The translations under genes and the position numbers were made by a program. The notes beneath the pieces were generated by a model, which was not told where the DNA came from, made no database searches, and was given only the letters and a program-made list of their open reading frames with translations. A stretch of 64,000 nucleotides of DNA from Pseudoroseomonas cervicalis (GTDB lineage Bacteria > Pseudomonadota > Alphaproteobacteria > Acetobacterales > Acetobacteraceae): the NCBI RefSeq assembly GCF_030818485.1, contig NZ_JAUTAJ010000004.1, forward strand, positions 3,635,501-3,699,500. The letters run 5' to 3'. How positions within the stretch are numbered: position 1 is the stretch's first letter; the number at the start of each line of letters is the position of its first letter. Of this stretch, positions 8,834-19,249 are shown piece by piece.

Positions 8834-9840
8834 CCGCCATGCCGAACACTCCCCGCCCGATCTCCCGCCGCCTGGCGCTGGCGGCGCTCGCCGGCGGGCT
8901 CGCCACGCCGGCGCTGGCCCAGGGCGGTGTCCGCATCCGCCATGCCGAGGGCGAGATTTTTCTTCCAGATGTGCCGCGGCGGATCGTCTCGCTGGGCTTC
9001 CGGGCGCATGATTCGGTGCTGGCACTGGGGGTCACGCCGGTGGCGATCCGGCACTGGTTCGGCGACCAGCCGGGCGGGCTATGGCCCTGGGCGAGGCCGC
9101 TGGTGCAGGGGGCGGCGCCGCTTCTGCTGCCGCGCGAGGTGTCGCTGGAAAGCGTCGCGGTGCTGCAGCCGGACCTGATCATCGGCATCGGCGGTGGCCT
9201 GACCTCGGAGCAGTATGTGGCGCTGTCGCGTGTCGCCCCGGTGCTGATGCAGCCCGAGGGCCAGCCGGCCTACAGCACCGATTGGGATGTGATGCTGCAG
9301 AGCATCGGCCTGGCGCTGGGCCGGCAGGACCGGGCGGCCGAGCTGGTGGCCGGGCTGCGCGGCCGCTTCGCCGCAATGCGGGCGCGGCATCCCGGCTGGG
9401 CCGGCCGCACCGCCACGGCGGCGTATAATTTCGGCGGCGAGACCGGGGTGTTCATGCCGGGCGACAGCCGCGGCCAGTTCCTGGCCGAGCTGGGCTTCAC
9501 CCCGCCCGAGGCGTTGACGCGGCTGAGCCGCGCGAGGGGCTTCTACGCGCCGCTCTCGCCCGAGGATCTGTCGCCGCTGGAGGCCGATCTGCTGCTCTGG
9601 GTGTCCTCGACCGAGCCGGTGCCGGACATCGCCCATCTGCCGCTGCGCCGTTTCCTGCGCGCCTATCGCGAGGGGCGGGAGGTGGTGGCCGGCCCGCTGA
9701 TCGCCGCCGCCCTGTCCTTCGGCAGCGTGCTGTCGCTGCCCTATGCGCTGGAGGTGCTGGAGGGCGAGATGGTGCTGGCGCTGGATGGCGACCCGGCGAC
9801 GCGGGTGCCGTCGGCCGCGAAGGCGGGGCTGGCCCCCTGA
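8830..9840 (+). CDS. Iron-siderophore ABC transporter substrate-binding protein (FhuD/FepB-like)
   Basis: Periplasmic class III binding protein for ferric siderophores, 336 residues from the ATG at 8830 (an alternative ATG is at 8839). A twin-arginine-like signal peptide (SRRLALAALAGGLATPALAQ) is followed by the family opening PRRIVSLGFRAHDSVLALGVTPVAI, then SLESVAVLQPDLIIG and the long backbone helix region. No permease or ATPase of this transporter is present in the window, so partner subunits must be elsewhere or the PepSY system may take over the iron. It is the last gene of the Fur-linked operon and is followed by an array of strong hairpins. Confidence 0.88.
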   Translation: MTAMPNTPRPISRRLALAALAGGLATPALAQGGVRIRHAEGEIFLPDVPRRIVSLGFRAHDSVLALGVTPVAIRHWFGDQPGGLWPWARPLVQGAAPLLLPREVSLESVAVLQPDLIIGIGGGLTSEQYVALSRVAPVLMQPEGQPAYSTDWDVMLQSIGLALGRQDRAAELVAGLRGRFAAMRARHPGWAGRTATAAYNFGGETGVFMPGDSRGQFLAELGFTPPEALTRLSRARGFYAPLSPEDLSPLEADLLLWVSSTEPVPDIAHLPLRRFLRAYREGREVVAGPLIAAALSFGSVLSLPYALEVLEGEMVLALDGDPATRVPSAAKAGLAP

Positions 9841-9849
9841 TGGCGGGGT

Positions 9850-9872
9850 CCGGGGGGACCCTGTCCCCCCGG
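9850..9872. terminator. Perfect hairpin after the siderophore-binding protein gene
   Basis: CCGGGGGGAC / GTCCCCCCGG forms a perfect 10-bp stem with a CCT loop, beginning 10 bases after the stop. It precedes the tandem hairpin array and lies between convergent genes. Confidence 0.6.
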
Positions 9873-9882
9873 CGGCGGGGGT

Positions 9883-9985
9883 CTGGGGGAGGCGGAGCCT
9901 CCCCCAGGTGAAAGGCGCGGTCTGGGGGAAGCGGAGCCTCCCCCAGGTGAAAGGCGCGGTCTGGGGGAGGCGGAGCCTCCCCCAG
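9883..9985. repeat. Three tandem 39-bp units, each carrying a strong hairpin
   Basis: Units start at 9883, 9922 and 9961, exactly 39 bases apart. Each contains CTGGGGGAGGC-GGA-GCCTCCCCCAG, an 11-bp stem with a three-base loop; the middle copy has one A/C mismatch. The spacer GTGAAAGGCGCGGT is identical between copies. Because the hairpins are symmetric they would work for both convergent transcripts. The array ends 7 bases before the metallo-hydrolase stop. Confidence 0.75.
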
Positions 9986-9991
9986 GGATGC

Positions 9992-10999
9992 TCAGACCGC
10001 CCCGGTCCAGATCGCCGGCACGAAGCGATAGCCTTCGCCTTCCTTCACCACATAGCCATTGGCGGGGAAGGGGAAGTGGTAGCCGATGCAGCGCAGCCGG
10101 TCGGTCGCCACCTGGTCGAAGACGCGGCGCCGGGTCGCTTCCGCCATCTCGGCATCCATGTCGAACACCAGGTGCCAGCCGGGATGGGCCAGGTTCAGCT
10201 CGGGGCGGTTGGTGATGTCGCCCAGCACCATCACCTGGTCGCTGCCATCGGCGATCAGGTAGCTGGTATGGCCCGGCGTGTGGCCATGGGTGGCGATGGA
10301 GCGGATGCCGGGCACCACCTCCGCCCCCGGGGCGATGCGGCGCAGCTTCGCCTGGTAGGGGGTGAAGCGGCGGCGCACCGCGGCGAAGGCGCCGCGCATC
10401 GCCTCCGGCGCGCGGCTGGCCTGGCCCTCATCGGTCCAGAAGGCCCATTCCGGCTCGGGCACCACCACCTCGGCATTGGGGAAGGCGGGGCGGCCTTCGG
10501 CGTCGGTCAGGCCGCTGATGTGGTCGGCGTGGAAATGCGTCATGACGATCAGCGTCACCTGCTCCGGCGCCAGGCCGGCGGCGCGCAGATTGGCCGGGAT
10601 GCTGCCGGCGGTGGCGCCGAGCTGCCCGCCCGTGCCGGTGTCGAACAGCACCAGGCCTGAGGGCGTCTCCAGCACCGTCACGGTGTAGGGGATGTCGAGA
10701 TGCTGGGTGGGCATGAAGGCGCCCTGCAGCGCCGCCTCCACCGCCGCGCTGTCGGCGTTGCGGATGAAGCCCTGGGTCGGGTTGGGGCGGCGGCCGAAAC
10801 CGTCATGCACCACCGTCACCACCCGGCTGCCGACGCGGAAGCGGTAGAAGCCCGGCGCCTGGGTGGCGGTGCCGCCGGCCCCGGCGGTGGCGGCGGGCGC
10901 CGCCTGCGCCAGGGCGTCGCCCAGCCCCAGCCGCAGGATGGCGGGCGCCATCACCAGGGCGCCGGCGGCGGTCAGCAGGCTGCGTCGGTCGAGTTCCAT
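9992..10999 (-). CDS. Exported MBL-fold metallo-hydrolase
   Basis: 335-residue metallo-beta-lactamase-fold hydrolase. The N-terminus (DRRSLLTAAGALVMAPAILRLGLGDALAQA) resembles a Tat signal peptide, so export is inferred. The zinc motif HFHADH is at residues 155-160. Downstream metal ligands are visible in THGHTPGHTSY, LGDITN and CIGYHFPFPANG. This pattern is shared by lactonases, sulfatase-like and other hydrolases, and the substrate cannot be assigned. It is convergent with the iron operon across the hairpin array and divergent from the alpha/beta-fold gene at 11200. Confidence 0.88.
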   Translation of the reverse strand: MELDRRSLLTAAGALVMAPAILRLGLGDALAQAAPAATAGAGGTATQAPGFYRFRVGSRVVTVVHDGFGRRPNPTQGFIRNADSAAVEAALQGAFMPTQHLDIPYTVTVLETPSGLVLFDTGTGGQLGATAGSIPANLRAAGLAPEQVTLIVMTHFHADHISGLTDAEGRPAFPNAEVVVPEPEWAFWTDEGQASRAPEAMRGAFAAVRRRFTPYQAKLRRIAPGAEVVPGIRSIATHGHTPGHTSYLIADGSDQVMVLGDITNRPELNLAHPGWHLVFDMDAEMAEATRRRVFDQVATDRLRCIGYHFPFPANGYVVKEGEGYRFVPAIWTGAV

Positions 11000-11136
11000 C
11001 TCTCACCCCTTTTGCGCGGCCGGGCCGCGTCGTGCTGGCGGCCCCTGCCGCGTCCTGCAGAGGGTGGGAGGAAAGCGCGCCGGATCAAGGTTTGCGGAGC
11101 GCCGGCGGCTGTGCATTCCGTCGCCCGGCGAATGTG

Positions 11137-11150
11137 TTACCTCAAGGTAA
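11137..11150. promoter_or_regulatory. Perfect palindrome in a divergent intergenic region
   Basis: TTACCTCAAGGTAA (6-bp arms, 2-bp centre) lies between the divergent metallo-hydrolase and alpha/beta-fold genes, 50 bases before the latter's GTG start, in a locally AT-richer stretch. It could be a regulator operator or part of a promoter. No regulator gene is adjacent. Confidence 0.3.
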
Positions 11151-11199
11151 GCTTTTCGTTATCGAAGCGTCATCTTCGCCATTTCCGTTGGGACCCTCT

Positions 11200-12546
11200 G
11201 TGACCCTCTCGCCTCCGCCGACCCATCTGCTGGCCGAGTCCGGCCGCCTGTCGGCGCTGTACCAGCCGCGCGGCAGCGGGGCGCTGGTGATCTCGCTGGC
11301 GCCGCGCCAGGCGGAGCGGCGCATCTGGGGAGAGGATTTCCTGGCCCGGCTCGGTGTCTCGGTGCTGGGGCTGGTGGACCAGGGCGCCGCCTGGTACCCG
11401 CAGGCGGAGATGGCGCGGCTGCTGCCGGCGCTGCGCGAGGTGCTGGCCGCGCATCGGCGGGTGGTGCTGTATGGCTTCAGCATGGGCGGCTATGCGGCGC
11501 TGAAATACGCCGCGGCGCTGCGCGCCGATGCGGTGCTGGCCTTCTCGCCGCAATATTCGGTGCATCCCGACGATGTCGGCGATTTCGATTTCCGCCGCAG
11601 CCGGCAGGATTTCGACCCGGCGCTGCATGAGGGCATGCGCATCACCGCCGCGGATCTGTCCGGCCAGGCGCTGCTGTTCCGCGACCCGCTCTTCGCCGAG
11701 GATGCGCGCCATGCGGCGCTGATCGCCGAGGCGGCGCCGGTGCGGCTGGTGCCGACCCCGCTCTCCGCCCATGATTCCGTGCGCTTCGCCGCCGAGGCCG
11801 GCTGGGTGGAGCCGCTGCTGCGCGCCGCGCTGCAGGAGGCGCCGCCGCGCGGCCTGGCGCCGCGCCCGGTGCCGGAGGCGCTGCTGCGCCGGCATATCCG
11901 CCCGCGCCGGCTGCGCAGCCTGCAATACGGGCTGGGCCTGGCCGAGACGCTGGGCGCCAGGCGCGGCGAGGCGGCGGCGCTGGCCGTGCTGCAGCGGGCG
12001 GTGGCGGTCGGCAATTCTTCGGCCCGGCTGCGGCTGGAACTGGCGCATCGCCTGCTGGATGCCGGCCGGGTGGCGGAAGCCGAGACGCTGCTGGCCGCCG
12101 GCTTCCCGCGCCCGCCCGGCGCGGCGGAGGCGCCGCTGGCCCAGGAATTCCAGGCCCGGCTGGCGCGGCTGCGTGGCGAGTCCCTGCCGGTGCAGCCCGG
12201 TGAGGCGGCGCTGTGGCAGGCGGCGCGCGACTTCCTGCGGGGCCGCCTGTTCCCGGGCGAGAGCCTGCTGGTGCCGGAGGGGTTCGGGGCCTTGCCGGAG
12301 GGCGCCCTGCCCGCCGCCCCGCAAACGGACAGGTTGCCGGACTGGGCGGTGCTGCGCCATGCCGGGCTGCCGGCGCTGGGGCAGGGCTGGCTGCGCCGCC
12401 TGGCGGCGGAGACCGAGCCGGTGCTGGCCGAGCCGGGCTTTTCCATCTGGGCGCGGGTGCCGAGCTTCGGCCTGATCGACCGCCGCGACCACCCTGCGAT
12501 CCGCCGGCTGCGGCGCGACCTGACGCGGGACTGGGTGCCGGGCTGA
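11200..12546 (+). CDS. Alpha/beta-hydrolase-fold protein with helical C-terminal region
   Basis: 448-residue cytoplasmic protein of unknown function. The N-terminal 200 residues look like an alpha/beta hydrolase: VLYGFSMGGYAALKYAAAL contains the nucleophile elbow G-x-S-x-G, and LSAHDSVRF may supply an acidic/histidine part of the triad. The remainder is helical and repeat-like (LRSLQYGLGLAETLGARRGEAAALAVLQRAVAVGN, then LAHRLLDAGRVAEAETLLAAG), suggesting TPR-type helices. The start is uncertain: GTG at 11200 has GGGA suitably spaced, although the frame stays open to 11032. It is convergent with the methyltransferase, with only six bases between stops. Confidence 0.6.
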   Translation: MTLSPPPTHLLAESGRLSALYQPRGSGALVISLAPRQAERRIWGEDFLARLGVSVLGLVDQGAAWYPQAEMARLLPALREVLAAHRRVVLYGFSMGGYAALKYAAALRADAVLAFSPQYSVHPDDVGDFDFRRSRQDFDPALHEGMRITAADLSGQALLFRDPLFAEDARHAALIAEAAPVRLVPTPLSAHDSVRFAAEAGWVEPLLRAALQEAPPRGLAPRPVPEALLRRHIRPRRLRSLQYGLGLAETLGARRGEAAALAVLQRAVAVGNSSARLRLELAHRLLDAGRVAEAETLLAAGFPRPPGAAEAPLAQEFQARLARLRGESLPVQPGEAALWQAARDFLRGRLFPGESLLVPEGFGALPEGALPAAPQTDRLPDWAVLRHAGLPALGQGWLRRLAAETEPVLAEPGFSIWARVPSFGLIDRRDHPAIRRLRRDLTRDWVPG

Positions 12547-12552
12547 CCGCCG

Positions 12553-13788
12553 CTACTTGCCGCGGGCGAAGACCACCACCGCCTCGAGCTGGGCCGACCA
12601 CAGGAACTGGTCGATCGGCGTCGCCTGCTGCACGCGGAAGCCGGCGGCGTGCAGCAGCTTCGCATCGCGCGCCAGCGCCACCGGGTTGCAGGAGACATAG
12701 ATGATGCGTGACAGCGTGCTCTTCGCCAGGGCCGGCATCTGCTCGGCCGCGCCGGCGAAGGGCGGGTCCAGCACCAGGGCCGCATGGCCCTCCAGCTCCT
12801 TCACCGAGAGCGGCTGGCGCACCAGGTCGCGCTTGACCGCCTGCAGCTTCGCCCCGCTGCGCCGCGCCGCCGCGTCCAGCGCCGCCACCGCCTCCGGCGC
12901 GCCCTCATAGGCGATCACGCGGGCCCGCGTGGCGAGCGGGAAGGAGAGGGTGCCAAGACCCGCATGCAGCTCGACGATGCGGGCCTTGCCGGTGAGCTTC
13001 GGCAGCCCCGCCAGCACCGCCTCGACGATGGCGGCCTCGCCCGCGGGGGTCGCCTGCAGGAAGGCGCCGGGCGGCGGCGCCACGCTGGCCCCGGCGAAGG
13101 CGATGGAGACCGGGCCGAGCTGCGCCAGGGTCTCATTCCCCTGGCCCTTCAGCGGCGCGCCGGCGATGCGCGGGATGCCATGCCGTTCGGCGAAGCCGGC
13201 CAGCGTGGTGCGCTCGGCAACCCCTGGCGTGCCATCCAGCCGCAGCAGCAGGTCGGGGCCGCTGTCCAGCAGGTTCAGCACCGCCGAGCCCTCGCGCCGG
13301 AAGGCGGGCAGGCCGCGCAGCAGGGCGCGCAGCGGCTCGAACAGCGCGACCAGGGCGGGGGCGAGCACATGGCAGGTGGAGAGATCCTCCACCGCCGTGC
13401 CGCCGCGGGCATGGAAGCCCAGCACCACGCTGCCATCCGGCCGCCGCCGCAGGGCGAGATCGGCGCGGCGGCGGGTGGCCGGGGGCGTCACCCGCGCCGG
13501 CGCCACCGGCGCGTCCGTGAAGCCGGCGCGGGACAGCGCCTCGGCCAGCCGGGCGCGTTTCCATTCGGCATAGGGGGGGATCGCCCAGTGCTGCAGCACG
13601 CAGCCGCCGCAGGGGCCGAAATGCGGGCAGGGGGGCGCGACGCGCTCGGGGCTCGGGGAGAGCACCACCGGGCCATCCGGGCGCACCATCTCGCCGGGCA
13701 GGGTGTAGGGCACATAGAGGCGGCCGCCATCCGGCGCGGTGGCGATGCCATCGCCGGCGGCGCCCATCGCCTCGATCGTCACTTGCAC
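12553..13788 (-). CDS. 23S rRNA/tRNA m5U methyltransferase (TrmA/RlmD family)
   Basis: 411-residue SAM-dependent RNA uracil-C5 methyltransferase. An N-terminal TRAM-like segment (IEAMGAAGDGIATAPDGGRLYVPYTLPGE) is followed by a 4Fe-4S cluster set (Cys54, Cys60, Cys63 in CPHFGPCGGC, and Cys139 in STCHV). A Rossmann methyltransferase domain has LHAGLGTLSFPLA, LDPPFAGA and the catalytic cysteine in YVSCNPVALARD. These cysteines place it with RlmD/RlmC-type enzymes rather than cluster-free TrmA. The exact target uridine cannot be read from sequence. It stands alone on its strand after a hairpin terminator. Confidence 0.9.
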   Translation of the reverse strand: MQVTIEAMGAAGDGIATAPDGGRLYVPYTLPGEMVRPDGPVVLSPSPERVAPPCPHFGPCGGCVLQHWAIPPYAEWKRARLAEALSRAGFTDAPVAPARVTPPATRRRADLALRRRPDGSVVLGFHARGGTAVEDLSTCHVLAPALVALFEPLRALLRGLPAFRREGSAVLNLLDSGPDLLLRLDGTPGVAERTTLAGFAERHGIPRIAGAPLKGQGNETLAQLGPVSIAFAGASVAPPPGAFLQATPAGEAAIVEAVLAGLPKLTGKARIVELHAGLGTLSFPLATRARVIAYEGAPEAVAALDAAARRSGAKLQAVKRDLVRQPLSVKELEGHAALVLDPPFAGAAEQMPALAKSTLSRIIYVSCNPVALARDAKLLHAAGFRVQQATPIDQFLWSAQLEAVVVFARGK

Positions 13789-13813
13789 CGCGCGGCACCT
13801 TTCGGAAACGGCA

Positions 13814-13836
13814 CAAGGGGGGCGAGGCCCCCCTTG
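13814..13836 (-). terminator. Hairpin terminator after the lipoprotein hydrolase gene
   Basis: CAAGGGGGGC-GAG-GCCCCCCTTG forms a perfect 10-bp stem about 70 bases beyond the stop of the minus-strand hydrolase and upstream of the methyltransferase start. Its position suggests it separates the two transcripts. Confidence 0.5.
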
Positions 13837-13907
13837 CTGCCGGGCGGCAGACCCGTCGCCGCCGCCCAGGCGCCCCAGATGGCGGGGCCAGCCCAGGGCG
13901 TCAAGCG

Positions 13908-14789
13908 TCAGCGCGGGGCCAGCACCCGGTCGAGGAAGGCGCGCACGCGGCGGAAACTGTCCTCCGCCGCCGCCGCGTCATACTGCATGGCATGGCCTTC
14001 CGATTCCCGGCGCTGGGTCAGCTGCGGGTTGTCGAAGGCATGCACCACGCCCGGATAGGTCTGCACCGTGAAATCCCGGCCCGGCGGCAGCCGGGCGGCG
14101 AAGGCGCGGCAGGCGGCGGCCGGGTTGCTCCAGCTATCGGCCTCGCCGGCCAGGGCCAGCATCGGGGTGGTGCCCTGGCGCTCCGGCTGGCGGCAGGCGC
14201 CGTAATAATCCACCACGCCGCGGATCAGCCCGCCGGACTGCGCCTCGAATTCGCGCAGTGCCAGGGTGGCGGCGGTGGCGCCGCCATGCGAGCCGCCCAG
14301 CACGCCGATGCGCCCCGCATCCACCCCCGGCACCTGGGCCAGCCAGCGTGCGGCGGCGATGGCGTCGCCGGCGCGGTCGGTGCGGGTGACCAAGGGCTGG
14401 CGGTCGGGCGCGCAGACGCTGCGCTGGCCGCGCGGCGCCAGGCTGTCCAGCACCAGGCTGCCATAGCCCCAGCCCAGCAGCCGCCGCGCCCAGAGCAGCT
14501 GGTTGCCGCCCACCCCGCCGCAGCCATGCAGCAGGATCACCACCGGATGCGGCCCGGGGCCGGGCGGCAGGGTCAGCAGGCCCGGCAGCGGCACGCTGGC
14601 GATGCGGGAGCCCGCGACCGGGACGGGGGGCACCCGCACCGGGCCGGGCCGTGCCTCGGCGGAAGGGGTGGCGGGGGCGTCGTCCGGCGCCGGGCCGGGC
14701 GGCGGCGTGGCGCAGGCGGCAAGGCCCAGGGCCAGCAGCAGCAGCGCGGCCGGCAGGGAAGGGCGGGGCAGGCGGGAGGAGAATCGCAT
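13908..14789 (-). CDS. Lipoprotein alpha/beta hydrolase of the dienelactone hydrolase family
   Basis: 293-residue putative lipoprotein hydrolase. The signal peptide LPAALLLLALGLAAC ends in a lipobox (LAAC), followed by a Pro-rich linker (ATPPPGPAPDDAPATP). The hydrolase core shows PVVILLHGCGGVGGNQLLWARRL (oxyanion region), the elbow GVLGGSHGGATA with nucleophile Ser, GEADSW with the acid, and GVVHAFDNP with the catalytic His, as in dienelactone hydrolases. The start ATG at 14789 is chosen because it gives the lipobox signal; the longer upstream frame lacks one. Localisation to the periplasmic side of a membrane is inferred. The substrate is unknown. Confidence 0.8.
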   Translation of the reverse strand: MRFSSRLPRPSLPAALLLLALGLAACATPPPGPAPDDAPATPSAEARPGPVRVPPVPVAGSRIASVPLPGLLTLPPGPGPHPVVILLHGCGGVGGNQLLWARRLLGWGYGSLVLDSLAPRGQRSVCAPDRQPLVTRTDRAGDAIAAARWLAQVPGVDAGRIGVLGGSHGGATAATLALREFEAQSGGLIRGVVDYYGACRQPERQGTTPMLALAGEADSWSNPAAACRAFAARLPPGRDFTVQTYPGVVHAFDNPQLTQRRESEGHAMQYDAAAAEDSFRRVRAFLDRVLAPR

Positions 14790-14888
14790 CAGGGCCTCGG
14801 CGCAGGGCGGCGGGAGGCTAGGCCCGGCCGGATGAAGGCGGCCGGGCGGGCGCGTGACGATGCCGTCAGGCGCGGCCGCGAAGCGGGG

Positions 14889-14910
14889 GCCGGCGGATCG
14901 CGCCGCCGGC
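14889..14910 (-). terminator. Hairpin terminator after gcdH
   Basis: GCCGGCGG-ATCGCG-CCGCCGGC, a perfect 8-bp stem, begins 12 bases past the gcdH stop on the minus strand. Confidence 0.45.
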
Positions 14911-14921
14911 ACCCCGGTGCG

Positions 14922-16115
14922 TCAGGCGCCGAAGGCGCTGAGGCCGGTCTGGGCGCGGCCCAGGATCAGCGCATGCACGTCATGCGTGCCCTCATAGGTG
15001 TTCACCGCCTCGAGGTTCATGGCGTGGCGGATCACGTGATACTCGTCGGCGATGCCATTGCCGCCGTGCATGTCACGCGCCATGCGGGCGATGTCGAGCG
15101 ACTTGCCGCAGGAATTGCGCTTGCAGAGCGAGATCATCTCCGGCGTCACGCGATGCTCGTCGAACAGCCGGCCGAGGCGCAGCACGCTCTGCAGGCCGAG
15201 CGTGATCTCGGTCTGCATATCGGCCAGCTTCTTCTGGATCAGCTGGGTGTTGGCCAGCGGGCGGCCGAACATCTTGCGCTCCATGGTGTAGGAGCGGGCG
15301 GCGTGCCAGCAGAACTCGGCGGCGCCGAGCGCGCCCCAGGCGATGCCGTAGCGGGCGCGGTTGAGGCAGGAGAACGGCCCCTTCAGCCCCTTCACGTCCA
15401 GCTTGTTCTCCTCGGGGACGAACACCTCCTCCATCATGATCATGCCGGTGATGGAGGCGCGCAGGCTGAACTTGCCCTCGATCTTCGGCGCGGTCAGGCC
15501 CTTCATGCCCTTCTCGAGCACATAGCCGCGCACATCGCCGGCCTCGTCCTTGGCCCAGACGACAAAGACATCGGCGATCGGGGAGTTGGTGATCCAGGTC
15601 TTGGAGCCGGAGACCAGGTAGCCGCCATCGACCTTCTTGGCGCGGGTGCGCATCGAGGCGGGGTCGGAGCCGGCATCGGGCTCGGTCAGGCCGAAGCAGC
15701 CGACCAGCTCGCCCTTCTGCATGCCCGGCAGCAGCCGGTCCTTCAGCGCGTCGGTGCCATAGGCCCAGATCGGGAACATGGCGAGGGAGGACTGCACCGA
15801 GAAGGCGGAGCGGTAGCCGCTGTCGACCCGCTCGACCTCGCGCGCGATCAGCCCGTAGGAGACGTAGTTGACGCCGGCGCAGCCATGGCTGTCGAGGGTG
15901 GCGCCGAGGAAGCCCATCTCGCCGAACTCGTTCATGATCTCCCGGTGGAAGATCTCGTGCCGGTTGGCCTCCAGCACGCGCGGGAACAGCTTCTCCTGGC
16001 AGTAGTCGCGGGCCGCGTCGCGGATCATCCGCTCATCCTCGGAGAGCTGGTCCTCCAGCAGCAGCGCATCCTCCCAGACGAAGGACGGCTTGGCGGGCGG
16101 GGTCACGGCGTTCAT
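14922..16115 (-). CDS. gcdH: Glutaryl-CoA dehydrogenase
   Basis: 397-residue acyl-CoA dehydrogenase that oxidises and decarboxylates glutaryl-CoA to crotonyl-CoA in lysine/tryptophan degradation, passing electrons to ETF. Sequence signs: [40 protein letters not shown] (acyl-CoA dehydrogenase signature 1), [36 protein letters not shown], and the catalytic base Glu375 in [20 protein letters not shown], which matches the glutaryl-CoA subfamily rather than short-chain enzymes. A GGAGAG ribosome site precedes the ATG. No other lysine-degradation genes are adjacent. Confidence 0.93.
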   Translation of the reverse strand: MNAVTPPAKPSFVWEDALLLEDQLSEDERMIRDAARDYCQEKLFPRVLEANRHEIFHREIMNEFGEMGFLGATLDSHGCAGVNYVSYGLIAREVERVDSGYRSAFSVQSSLAMFPIWAYGTDALKDRLLPGMQKGELVGCFGLTEPDAGSDPASMRTRAKKVDGGYLVSGSKTWITNSPIADVFVVWAKDEAGDVRGYVLEKGMKGLTAPKIEGKFSLRASITGMIMMEEVFVPEENKLDVKGLKGPFSCLNRARYGIAWGALGAAEFCWHAARSYTMERKMFGRPLANTQLIQKKLADMQTEITLGLQSVLRLGRLFDEHRVTPEMISLCKRNSCGKSLDIARMARDMHGGNGIADEYHVIRHAMNLEAVNTYEGTHDVHALILGRAQTGLSAFGA

Positions 16116-16281
16116 GGCGTTTCTCTCCTAGCGGGCGCCCTGCGGGTCGGGCGCCGGCTCAGCGGCTGAGGATCAGGCGCGGAGATTGGCGCGAACGCAC
16201 CGTTTGGGCAATTTCTGGTCCGCGCGGCGCGGGCCGCGCGGAAAAGCCTGGCCGCACCCGGCATGGGGGGCGGCGCGCGGT

Positions 16282-16330
16282 GCCGGGGGCACCCCCGGCG
16301 AGGCCGGGCAGGGGCAGCGCCCCCGCCCGG
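16282..16330 (-). terminator. Two tandem hairpins after the helicase gene
   Basis: A stem of 12 positions with one A/C mismatch (16304-16330, CCGGGCAGGGGC / GCCCCCGCCCGG) lies directly past the helicase stop, followed by a perfect 8-bp stem (16282-16299, GCCGGGGG / CCCCCGGC). Together they probably end the minus-strand helicase transcript. Confidence 0.5.
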
Positions 16331-16335
16331 CGCCT

Positions 16336-18147
<1,812 letters not shown>

Positions 18148-18420
18148 GGGCAGTCGGTTCCTTCGCCGGCTGTGGCGGCGGGAGTGGGGCCGGTCCGCCA
18201 CGCGAAAGCCGCGCGGCGCGTCTTCCGGCCTGCGAGAGCCGCATATGCGCCGCTTGCACCGGATTGGCAAGGTTTTCCGGCCCGTCCTGCGCCGGGGCCA
18301 GGGTTGCGCGGCGCCGCCCCCGCAGGCGCCGCGGCACCTGGCCCGGCCACCGCCCGGTGCCGGGCGGGCGCGGCCGGCGCCGCGGTTGCGGCCCCCGCGG
18401 GCGCGGCGTAGCAACGGGGC

Positions 18421-19140
18421 ATGTCCGCCGCCCCGACCCAAGCCACCCGCCCCGCCCTGATCCTGCTGCCCGGCCTGCTCTGCGATGCGCGGCTGTGGCG
18501 CGACGCGGTGGAGGGGCTCGGGGATGTGGCGGAGCACCAGGTGGCCGACCTGACGCAGGACGACACGCTGCGCGGCATGGCGCTGCGCGTCCTGGAGACG
18601 GCGCCGCCGCGCTTCGCCCTGGCCGGCCTGTCGATGGGCGGCTACGTCGCCTTCGAGATCCTGCGCCTGGCGCCGCAGCGGGTGACGCATCTGGCGCTGT
18701 TCGACACCTCCGCCCGGCCGGACAGCGTCGAGGCGGCGCGGCGCCGGCGCGGGCTGATGGCGCTGTCGCGCAGCGGCCAGTTCCGCGGCGTCACGCCCCG
18801 CCTGCTGCCCAGCCTGCTGCATCCGGAGGCGGTGGCGGGGCCGCTCGGCCATGAGGTGCGGGCGATGGCCGACCGCGTCGGCCATGACGCCTTCCTGCGG
18901 CAGCAGATGGCCATCCTGCACCGGCCGGATTCGCGCCCGCTGCTGCCCGGCATCACCCAGCCCAGCCTGGTCGCGGTGGGTGAGCAGGATGCGCTGACCC
19001 CGCCCGAGCTGGCCGAGGAGATGGCCGGGCTGATCCCGGGCGCCGTGCTGGCGCGCATTCCGCACAGCGGCCATCTGCCCACCATGGAGCAGCCGGCCGC
19101 CTGCGCCGCGCTGCTGCGCGCCTGGCTGGCGCGCGGCTGA
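18421..19140 (+). CDS. Alpha/beta hydrolase
   Basis: 239-residue cytoplasmic alpha/beta hydrolase. LILLPGLLCDARLW supplies the oxyanion-hole HGxxx-equivalent loop, FALAGLSMGGYVAFEILRLAPQRV the nucleophile elbow with Ser, VAVGEQDALTPPELAEEMA the acidic residue, and IPHSGHLPTMEQP the catalytic His. This set resembles small esterase/lactonase or MhpC-type hydrolases; the substrate is unknown. It is transcribed divergently from the helicase across about 270 bases of very GC-rich, hairpin-rich sequence with no clear promoter. Confidence 0.85.
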   Translation: MSAAPTQATRPALILLPGLLCDARLWRDAVEGLGDVAEHQVADLTQDDTLRGMALRVLETAPPRFALAGLSMGGYVAFEILRLAPQRVTHLALFDTSARPDSVEAARRRRGLMALSRSGQFRGVTPRLLPSLLHPEAVAGPLGHEVRAMADRVGHDAFLRQQMAILHRPDSRPLLPGITQPSLVAVGEQDALTPPELAEEMAGLIPGAVLARIPHSGHLPTMEQPAACAALLRAWLARG

Positions 19141-19249
19141 GCGGCCGCGCTTGGGCGATGGCCTGCGGCGACCTATCTGTAAGGGAGCGATGCGCGGCGC
19201 CGGCCGGCCGCGCGCCCTGACGCCGACCCCGGCCGGGAGGAGAGGCGCG

